This document shows positions 6,243-10,996 of a stretch of 10,996 nucleotides of DNA, in pieces; the first letter of the stretch is position 1, and the number at the start of each line of letters is the position of its first letter. This stretch comes from Candidatus Omnitrophota bacterium. Its GTDB lineage: Bacteria; Omnitrophota; Koll11; Gygaellales; Profunditerraquicolaceae. The translations under genes and the position numbers were made by a program. Where the stretch lies: the NCBI GenBank assembly GCA_025453435.1, contig JALOQI010000006.1:1-10996 (forward strand), read 5' to 3'. The notes beneath the pieces are model-generated. The model made no database searches, had not been told where the DNA came from, and worked only from the letters and a program-made list of their open reading frames with translations.

Positions 6243-6719
6243 ATGAAAGAGATCCGTATTCACGCCCGCGCAGGGCAGGGAGCTATTACCACTGCCACCA
6301 TCCTGGGCAATGCTTATTTTATAAAGGGAATGTACCCGTATGCGTTCCCGCATTTCGGCGCAGCGCGCATGGGCGCTCCCATGAACGCGTTCGTGCGGGT
6401 GGATTCCAGGCCTGTGAGGCTTCGCAGCCAGATCTACGAGCCTGATTACGTCATAATCGTGGACGCAACGCTTATGCGGGGTTTCAACTGTTTTTCCGGG
6501 CTCAAGGATGACGGCATCGCCATTGTAAGCCACAGGGAAGGCGTGGATGCCCCTAAACTCAAGGTCAAGCAGAAATGCTATGTGATCCCGGCAAATGAAA
6601 TAGCCATGAAGACGATCGGCAGGCCCCTGGGAAACACAGCGTTGTTAGGAGCGTTCTGCGCCGCGACAGGCGACCTTGAAATGGAGAACTTGATCAAATC
6701 CGTGGGAAAGCGGTTTTAA
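6243..6719 (+). CDS. porG: Pyruvate:ferredoxin oxidoreductase, gamma subunit, apparently truncated by an in-frame stop
   Basis: Gamma subunit of the four-subunit oxidoreductase that interconverts pyruvate + CoA and acetyl-CoA + CO2 with ferredoxin. RIHARAGQGAITTATIL at the N-terminus, FPHFGAARMGAPMNAFVRVD, IYEPDYVIIVD and the late block RPLGNTALLGAF are standard. The frame ends at TAA 6717-6719 after 158 residues (KRF), whereas the family usually has about 180-190. Beyond the stop the same frame continues for 23 codons that resemble the missing C-terminus (see the adjoining entry). The most economical explanation is one base change of a sense codon to TAA, either real or a sequence error. A strong ribosome site (AAGGAG) and promoter precede it. 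If real, the complex would lose its gamma C-terminal helix; whether it still assembles is unknown. Confidence 0.88.
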   Translation: MKEIRIHARAGQGAITTATILGNAYFIKGMYPYAFPHFGAARMGAPMNAFVRVDSRPVRLRSQIYEPDYVIIVDATLMRGFNCFSGLKDDGIAIVSHREGVDAPKLKVKQKCYVIPANEIAMKTIGRPLGNTALLGAFCAATGDLEMENLIKSVGKRF

Positions 6720-6791
6720 GGCAAAGCCCTCGAAGGCAATATCGAGGCAATAAAGCAGGGATTCGATTTCGTAAAGAACCTTAAGAAATAG
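6720..6791 (+). pseudogene. porG: Detached C-terminal coding remnant of porG
   Basis: In the same frame as porG, directly after its TAA, 23 sense codons run to a TAG at 6789-6791. They read GKALEGNIEAIKQGF and then DFVKNLKK, which fits the amphipathic tail that PorG proteins normally carry after the conserved Phe. Adding them (plus one residue for the stop) gives 182 residues, the usual size. The gap before porD then shrinks to 28 bases with AAGGAG in it, which is normal spacing for this operon. No ribosome site or start suggests separate translation. Confidence 0.7.
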
Positions 6792-6819
6792 ATTACGCAA
6801 ATATACAAGGAGCGTTTTT

Positions 6820-7095
6820 ATGTTCGGTCCGCTTATATGTAAAGCAGGTTCAAGCAAAAAGAACAAAACCGGTTCCTGGCGCATAGAACTGCGGCCAAAG
6901 TTCAACAGGGAAACTTGCAGCGGCTGCAAGCTGTGCATGTCAGTCTGCCCGGAGGGGTGCATCCTGGGCGAAGACAAATCCAATATAGATTTTGACCCCG
7001 CATTCTGCAAAGGCTGCGGGCTGTGCGCTGTGGTATGCCCGAAGAAAAGCATAGAGATGATTAAAGAGGAATCTGTAAAAGAATCAAAAGAATAA
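6820..7095 (+). CDS. porD: Pyruvate:ferredoxin oxidoreductase, delta subunit (2x[4Fe-4S] ferredoxin-like)
   Basis: Electron-transfer subunit of the same complex, 91 residues. Two classical cluster motifs are seen: C33-x2-C36-x2-C39-x3-C43-P and C63-x2-C66-x2-C69-x3-C73-P, each holding a [4Fe-4S] cluster in exchange with the other motif's last Cys. The N-terminal SWRIELRPKFNRETC is typical of PorD. It has a basic N-terminal segment (SSKKNK) and a charged tail (KEESVKESKE). AAGGAG lies seven bases before ATG 6820. It relays electrons from the beta-subunit cluster to free ferredoxin, probably the one encoded at the end of this operon. Confidence 0.93.
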   Translation: MFGPLICKAGSSKKNKTGSWRIELRPKFNRETCSGCKLCMSVCPEGCILGEDKSNIDFDPAFCKGCGLCAVVCPKKSIEMIKEESVKESKE

Positions 7096-7119
7096 TCATA
7101 GAAAGAAGAGGATCATATT

Positions 7120-8301
7120 ATGAAAGAGTTTCTTGAAGGTTCCATGGCAGTTGCAAAGGCAGTAAGCCTTTGCAGACCCGGGGTCATTTCGGCTTATCCC
7201 ATAACGCCGCAGACCCATATTGTGGAAGAGCTGGCGCAGATGGTGGCTGACGGCCATCTAAAATCCCAGTTCGTTAACGTGGAATCGGAGCATTCCGCAG
7301 CCTCGGTCGTGCTGGGCGCGGAGGCCGCCGGCGTGCGCTCTTACACAGCCACAAGCTCACAGGGACTGTTTTTGATGTCAGAAGTGGTTTTTAACATCGC
7401 CGGAATGCGCCTGCCGATCGTCATGACAGATGCCAACCGCGCGATATCCGCTCCTATAAATATCTGGAACGACCAGCAGGATACCATATCCCTGAGGGAC
7501 GCGGGCTGGGTCCAGCTTTACATGGAAGATCTTCAGGAAACAGTAGATTACCATATAATGGCTTACCGGCTTGCGGAAGATAAGTCAATAATGCTTCCGG
7601 TAATGGTCTGCATGGACGGTTTTATCCTGACCCACGGGATCGAGACCGTTGACATGCCGTCTCAGGAACAGGTCGATAAATTTCTACCGCCTTACAAAGC
7701 TCTTTATAAGCTCGACGTGGAAAATCCTATTACCCTGGGGCCTCTGGCTGACCCCGATTGTTATATGGAAGCCAGGTACGCTATACATGCTACCCAGAAA
7801 AAAGTGCTGGAGCTGATACCAAAGATCACACAGGAATACGCTAAGGCAACAGGCAGGTCTTATAACGGCCTTGTTGAAGGATATCAGATCAAGGATGCGG
7901 AAAGAGTTATAGTTGCCATGGGGTCCGTCTGCGGCACTATAAAAGACGTGGTGGATGAACTGCGCGCCAAGGGAAAAAAGGTCGGGCTTTTGAAGGTAAC
8001 ATGCTTCAGGCCGTTCCCGGCAGATCATATCTGCGATGCTTTGAAAAACGTAGCCCGCGTGGGCATCCTGGATAAATCGGTTTCTTTGGGATCTTTTGCC
8101 CCGCTGGCCGCCGAGATGAAAGCGGCTTTCTTCGGCAAAAAGAAGAGGCCTGAGATAATCTCGAGCTTTGTCGCAGGCCTTGGCGGAAGGGATATAACCA
8201 AGGAATCCGTAAAAGAGATGTTTAGCATGCTTACTCAGAAAGAAAAGGCGTGCGAATATATAGACCTGAAACCCGAGTTGTTAAAGGAGAACTATGAATA
8301 A
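7120..8301 (+). CDS. porA: Pyruvate:ferredoxin oxidoreductase, alpha subunit
   Basis: Large subunit (393 residues) carrying the pyrimidine-binding half of the thiamine diphosphate site and the CoA-side domain. YPITPQT (26-32) and VNVESEHSAASVVLGAEAAG (from about 52) are the standard N-terminal blocks. SSQGLFLMSEVVFNIAGMRLP follows. The later VIVAMGSVCGTIKDVVDELRAKGKKVGLLKV is domain II, which contacts CoA. The sequence is complete and of normal length. ATG 7120 has an AGAGG site eight bases upstream. Its stop overlaps the porB start by 8 bases, so alpha and beta are translationally coupled. Pyruvate is the likeliest substrate by similarity of PorA and PorB; a 2-ketoisovalerate or other 2-oxoacid preference cannot be excluded. 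Confidence 0.94.
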   Translation: MKEFLEGSMAVAKAVSLCRPGVISAYPITPQTHIVEELAQMVADGHLKSQFVNVESEHSAASVVLGAEAAGVRSYTATSSQGLFLMSEVVFNIAGMRLPIVMTDANRAISAPINIWNDQQDTISLRDAGWVQLYMEDLQETVDYHIMAYRLAEDKSIMLPVMVCMDGFILTHGIETVDMPSQEQVDKFLPPYKALYKLDVENPITLGPLADPDCYMEARYAIHATQKKVLELIPKITQEYAKATGRSYNGLVEGYQIKDAERVIVAMGSVCGTIKDVVDELRAKGKKVGLLKVTCFRPFPADHICDALKNVARVGILDKSVSLGSFAPLAAEMKAAFFGKKKRPEIISSFVAGLGGRDITKESVKEMFSMLTQKEKACEYIDLKPELLKENYE

Positions 8302-9187
8302 ACATTTTTATGCTCCCGGCCACACTGCATGCGCCGGATGCGGCCAATCCCTGGCAGTAAGGCTTGTGCTGGATACGGCAGGCAAAAACACGATAGTCGC
8401 GAATAATACCGGCTGTCTTGAGGTTTTTTCTACCAAGTATCCCGAATCGGCGTTCGAGGTGCCTTTTGTGCATTCTCTTTTCGAGAATTGCGCAGCGGTC
8501 GCTTCCGGCGTGGAAGCCGCGCTTATTCAGCAGGGCCTTAAGGATTCTATAAACGTTATCGCGCAAGCGGGCGACGGCGGAACAGCTGATATCGGCTTGC
8601 AGGCTTTATCAGGCATGTGGGAGCGCGGGCACGATATCCTCTATATATGCTACGATAACGAGGCGTATATGAACACAGGTATTCAGAGAAGCGGCTTGAC
8701 CCCGCATCTGGCAAATACCACTACCAGCCCGAAAGGCGACGCCTCGATGGGCAATATCCGCTTCAAAAAACCCATGCCTGATATAGCAGTGGCTCACGGC
8801 ATACCCTACGTGGCAACGGCATCTATAGGAATACCTCAGGATCTGCAGAGAAAAGTGAAAAAGGCGCTTTCTGTAAAAGGCCCGAAATATCTTCAGATAC
8901 ACGTGCCTTGCCCCCTCGGATGGCAGTATGCGCCGCAGCAATCCCTGAACGTAGGCAAACTCGCCGTAGATACCGGGCTGTATCCTTTGTTCGAATATGA
9001 GAACGGCCAGCTAACAGGCGTGCGAAAGATTACGCCCAAGCCGGTCGAAGAATATCTGAAGTCTCAGGGAAGGTTTAAGCATCTGCTGAATAATCCCGAC
9101 GGGATAAAGGCCATCCAGGCTGTGGCTGATGCAAATATTGCAAAGTATGGTTTAAAAACTGATACAACACCTGCGCCCGGCGCATAA
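8294..9187 (+). CDS. porB: Pyruvate:ferredoxin oxidoreductase, beta subunit (thiamine diphosphate-binding)
   Basis: Catalytic subunit binding the diphosphate and Mg2+ of thiamine diphosphate plus one [4Fe-4S] cluster. Seen: HTACAGCGQ with Cys13 and Cys16, Cys41 in NNTGCLEVF, and Cys206 in HVPCPLGW, the four expected cluster ligands. GDGGTADIG (93-101) through DNEAYMNTG (121-129) forms the cofactor motif, and IQRSGLTPHLANTTTSPKG is the PorB-type loop after it. Length (297) is normal for PorB of the gamma-delta-alpha-beta type. AAGGAG four bases before ATG 8294 lies inside porA. The operon order porG-porD-porA-porB matches that of Thermotoga and archaea. Direction (pyruvate oxidation in fermentation or synthesis in CO2 fixation) cannot be told from sequence. 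Confidence 0.95.
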   Translation: MNKHFYAPGHTACAGCGQSLAVRLVLDTAGKNTIVANNTGCLEVFSTKYPESAFEVPFVHSLFENCAAVASGVEAALIQQGLKDSINVIAQAGDGGTADIGLQALSGMWERGHDILYICYDNEAYMNTGIQRSGLTPHLANTTTSPKGDASMGNIRFKKPMPDIAVAHGIPYVATASIGIPQDLQRKVKKALSVKGPKYLQIHVPCPLGWQYAPQQSLNVGKLAVDTGLYPLFEYENGQLTGVRKITPKPVEEYLKSQGRFKHLLNNPDGIKAIQAVADANIAKYGLKTDTTPAPGA

Positions 9188-9202
9188 GTAGAGGAGAGAA
9201 CG

Positions 9203-9385
9203 ATGGCAAAAATTACCGTTGATGCAGCCACCTGCGTTGGCTGCGGATTGTGCGAACAGAACTGCCCCGAAGTTTTCAAGGTGGAAGGCGACGGCCTGGC
9301 TCATGTAATTGCGCAGGCCTGTTCGAAGCATAATTTGAAGGAAGTCGCAGAGCAGTGCCCGGTAACGGCGATATTGGTGAGTTGA
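9203..9385 (+). CDS. Single-cluster [4Fe-4S] ferredoxin
   Basis: 60-residue soluble ferredoxin, the likely electron acceptor or donor for the oxidoreductase encoded directly upstream (15-base gap, GAGGAGAG ribosome site). Cluster cysteines are C11-x2-C14-x2-C17 in CVGCGLC and C52 in EQCPVTAI. Two further cysteines, Cys21 and Cys40, stand where the Thermotoga maritima and Pyrococcus ferredoxins carry a disulfide, so this is the one-cluster type whose second cluster site has decayed into a disulfide. Only one start is sensible. Its TGA (9383-9385) lies within an 8-base direct repeat that borders the palindromic element downstream. Confidence 0.95.
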   Translation: MAKITVDAATCVGCGLCEQNCPEVFKVEGDGLAHVIAQACSKHNLKEVAEQCPVTAILVS

Positions 9386-9389
9386 TATT

Positions 9390-9471
9390 CGGAAAAACGG
9401 GGGACGTTTCGGTATTTTTTTCTGCAACATAACTCACAGAAAAAATACCGAAACGTCCCCAAGTTTTTCCG
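9390..9471. repeat. Long imperfect palindrome between convergent genes (REP/MITE-like, possible terminator)
   Basis: The outer arms CGGAAAAAC (9390-9398) and GTTTTTCCG (9463-9471) are perfect complements. The inner arms run 9400-9424 (GGGGACGTTTCGG then a T run and CTG) and 9437-9460, 24 pairs with one extra T on the left. The loop is 12 bases (9425-9436), and a small internal loop (G opposite AA) separates the stems. That gives about 33 base pairs. No reading frame is apparent. It lies between the ferredoxin stop and the stop of the minus-strand chaperone, so it could end transcription from both sides, although no clean U-run follows the stem. The form is that of dispersed repetitive palindromes mobilised in trans, such as REP elements or MITEs; genome copies cannot be seen from here. 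Confidence 0.85.
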
Positions 9472-9494
9472 CGGGGCCTCAAGTTTTTCCGCGG
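9461..9494. repeat. 14-base direct repeat next to the palindrome
   Basis: AAGTTTTTCCGCGG occurs at 9461-9474 and again at 9481-9494, a 20-base period. The first copy includes the right outer arm of the palindrome; the second is an extra half-repeat with no partner on the left. This suggests slippage or a degenerate second repeat unit. Confidence 0.8.
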
Positions 9495-9500
9495 AGTTGA

Positions 9501-10996
9501 TTAGTTCTTCGCCCCGCCCGCTTTTTTCTTCAGTTCCTTGATGAATTCCCCGAATTTTTCTTCTTTTTTCTGCGACAGGTATTTCTCGCTGAAAGCGCTT
9601 TTCTCTGACGTGAATTTCGTTTCGTCGATTGGAATCAGCTGTTTCAACCTTATTATGTAAAATCCTCCCGGCATCTCTATAACAGGGCTGAACTCGTTGG
9701 TTTTAAGTTTTTTAGCCTCTGTGAAGAAATTATCCGACGCCCCGATACCCTGTATATAACTGCCGAACTTGAAAACATCGGTCTCGCTCGATTTAAGGCC
9801 TGTTTCCTGCGCGGCCTTATCAAGATCGACAGGCCCGGTTGAGTCCTTTGCCATGCCGGCCAGCCGGGTCAGGCATGAGTTAATAGCTTCTTTAGCCGAG
9901 GCTTTTGATTTTTCCTGAGCCGCCGTTTCCTTTACCTTTTCAATAACGGCCTCGAACGCCGGTATAAAAGGCTCTTTGATCTCTTTCAGGCGGAATGCGT
10001 AATATTTTTTGTCCACCTCGTGGATCGGCAGGGTGTCGCCTTTTTGCATTTTCGGCAAAGCCTCCAACACTTCGTTAGCCCAGCCTATGCCGGGTATTGC
10101 GTCTTTATCCTTGAACAGGCCTGTTTCTTTAATTTCCAGCTTAAGCTCATCCGCGGTTTTATCGAAGCCGTCTTTTTGCGCAAGTATCTGGCTTGCGCCC
10201 ACTGCCTGAGGCTCGGTTTCAAATGTCAGGTATTCCAGGTTGAAAGACATTGGCTCTTTAAAATTCTGCTGGTTTTTGGAATAGTATTCCCTAAGCTCCT
10301 CGTCCTTTAAAACGATGTTTTTCTGGAATTCAGCCGGCAGCGCAGATATATAAGCGACGCTTATCTGTTCATTCTGTTTTTCATATGCTGCCCTGATATC
10401 CTTATCTTCGGGCAGGACTTTGTCCGTGACCTGTTTATAAAGCCCGCTAAGAACCAGATTCTGGCGGGTGATCTCCTCAAACAGCCTCGGCTGGATACGA
10501 AGAGCGTAGCGCATCATATATTCGTATCCCGCAGGGTCAAAAGCCCCTTTTCTCTGGAATGCCGGATTTTCCGCAATAGCCTTTCGCACGGCTTCGTCGC
10601 TTGCCTTGATGCCCCTCGATTTAGCCTCGTGCAGAAGGATCAGCCTTTCTACGGCAAGCCCTTTGAAATCCAGGAACTTTTCGAATTTCTCGAACGCTTC
10701 CCCGAACTGCATCATTGTCTGGATGCGCGTCGCCTGCACAGCCTGATTGAAATCTTCCGGCGTCACGGGTTTGCCGAATATCCTGATATACGCGGCCTTT
10801 TTTTCCTTTGGCGATTTGATGACGCTGGCAGTGCCCCATAAAAGAAAACCGGGCAGGATACATACGAATATGCCTATCAATATTTTTTTGTGGTTGGAAA
10901 AGCAGGCGACGTTTTCCAGAAACTGATCGGTTATGAGGTTACGTGGATCAGGTTCACCGAAACGCTTCAGATCAAACTGGGAGTGCTGCTCGACCC
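9501..10996 (-). CDS. Membrane-anchored SurA/PpiD-like periplasmic chaperone, 5' end unresolved
   Basis: Predicted envelope folding factor anchored by one N-terminal helix (KILIGIFVCILPGFLLWG) with the rest in the periplasm. After the helix comes a SurA N-terminal-like helical region (FGKPVTPEDF through the EITRQNL segment), then KDEELREYYSKNQQNFKEP, the usual lead into a parvulin domain. The GGDLG-type parvulin signature is absent; only TGLFKDKDAIPGIGWANEV and a second degenerate copy (FKFGSYIQGIGASDNFF ... GGFYIIRLKQLIP) remain. Chaperone activity without isomerase activity is therefore likely (inference). The TAA is at 9501-9503. The frame stays open to the window edge with no ATG or GTG; the TTG at 10880 would remove the Lys-Lys before the helix and has no ribosome site. 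Coding beyond about 10895 is uncertain, because the opposite strand also has an open frame there. Confidence 0.8.
   Translation of the reverse strand, partial: VEQHSQFDLKRFGEPDPRNLITDQFLENVACFSNHKKILIGIFVCILPGFLLWGTASVIKSPKEKKAAYIRIFGKPVTPEDFNQAVQATRIQTMMQFGEAFEKFEKFLDFKGLAVERLILLHEAKSRGIKASDEAVRKAIAENPAFQRKGAFDPAGYEYMMRYALRIQPRLFEEITRQNLVLSGLYKQVTDKVLPEDKDIRAAYEKQNEQISVAYISALPAEFQKNIVLKDEELREYYSKNQQNFKEPMSFNLEYLTFETEPQAVGASQILAQKDGFDKTADELKLEIKETGLFKDKDAIPGIGWANEVLEALPKMQKGDTLPIHEVDKKYYAFRLKEIKEPFIPAFEAVIEKVKETAAQEKSKASAKEAINSCLTRLAGMAKDSTGPVDLDKAAQETGLKSSETDVFKFGSYIQGIGASDNFFTEAKKLKTNEFSPVIEMPGGFYIIRLKQLIPIDETKFTSEKSAFSEKYLSQKKEEKFGEFIKELKKKAGGAKN

Larger units (their letters stand above)
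9379..9501. mobile_element. Possible small non-autonomous insertion with 8-base target duplication
   Basis: GAGTTGAT occurs at 9379-9386 and 9494-9501, exactly bracketing the palindrome and its extra half-repeat (107 bases, 9387-9493). Two to three bases inside each copy the terminal inverted sequence CGGAAAAAC is found (9390-9398, and its complement 9483-9491). This is the layout of a MITE with terminal inverted repeats and an 8-base target duplication. The left copy contains the ferredoxin stop and the right copy touches the chaperone stop, so an insertion here would leave both genes intact. No transposase is encoded. The match was found after the fact, so chance remains possible. Confidence 0.4.

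Noticed and set aside
6717..6719. TAA in porG read as a recoded sense codon
   Set aside because: UAA is the ordinary terminator of many genes here, and no recoding signal was seen. A point mutation or base error is simpler.
1..10996. tRNA, rRNA, riboswitch, CRISPR array or defence genes
   Set aside because: No cloverleaf, spaced repeats or matching protein families were noticed by eye; all gaps over 30 bases are accounted for by the promoter, the porG tail and the palindrome.

Overview
The window is gene-dense bacterial DNA (I estimate close to 50% GC) with no tRNA, rRNA, CRISPR array or phage gene. It suggests an uncultured anaerobe of the PVC/Omnitrophota area. The pointers are a Minf_1886-type gene (a family known to me mainly from Verrucomicrobia, Planctomycetes and Omnitrophota), a four-subunit pyruvate:ferredoxin oxidoreductase with its own ferredoxin, a core-type MetE-like protein, and a membrane-anchored SurA/PpiD-like chaperone. 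The lineage call is inference.

Left block (1-6161, all + strand, gaps of at most about 30 bases and several overlapping starts and stops, so probably one long operon): the end of a type IV prepilin peptidase; a TtcA-family tRNA thiolase; a YggU/DUF167 protein; PgeF (YfiH); CutA; a CcdA/DsbD-type thiol electron transporter with its periplasmic thioredoxin-like partner; a LUD-domain protein; a PNPOx-like flavin-binding protein; the Minf_1886 protein; and a MetE-like zinc methyltransferase. The first half is housekeeping and envelope redox. The second half is a small, poorly understood metabolic group.

Middle block (6162-9385, + strand): an 81-base gap carries a near-consensus promoter (TTGACA, 17 bases, TACAAT). 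It drives porG, porD, porA, porB and a single-cluster ferredoxin, a complete pyruvate oxidation/synthesis module with its electron carrier. porG has an in-frame TAA at 6717-6719. The same frame continues beyond it for 23 codons that read like the normal C-terminus, so the gamma subunit looks truncated by a nonsense change or a base error.

Right block: between the convergent ferredoxin and chaperone genes lies a roughly 80-base imperfect palindrome with a further half-repeat, flanked by 8-base direct repeats. It looks like a small non-coding mobile or REP-like element and may also act as a terminator. The minus strand from 9501 carries a SurA/PpiD-like chaperone with one N-terminal membrane helix. 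Its start cannot be settled inside the window.

I see no clear-cut new defence or mobile system. The observations most worth following up are the interrupted porG, the palindromic element, and the LUD / PNPOx / Minf_1886 / MetE-like group.
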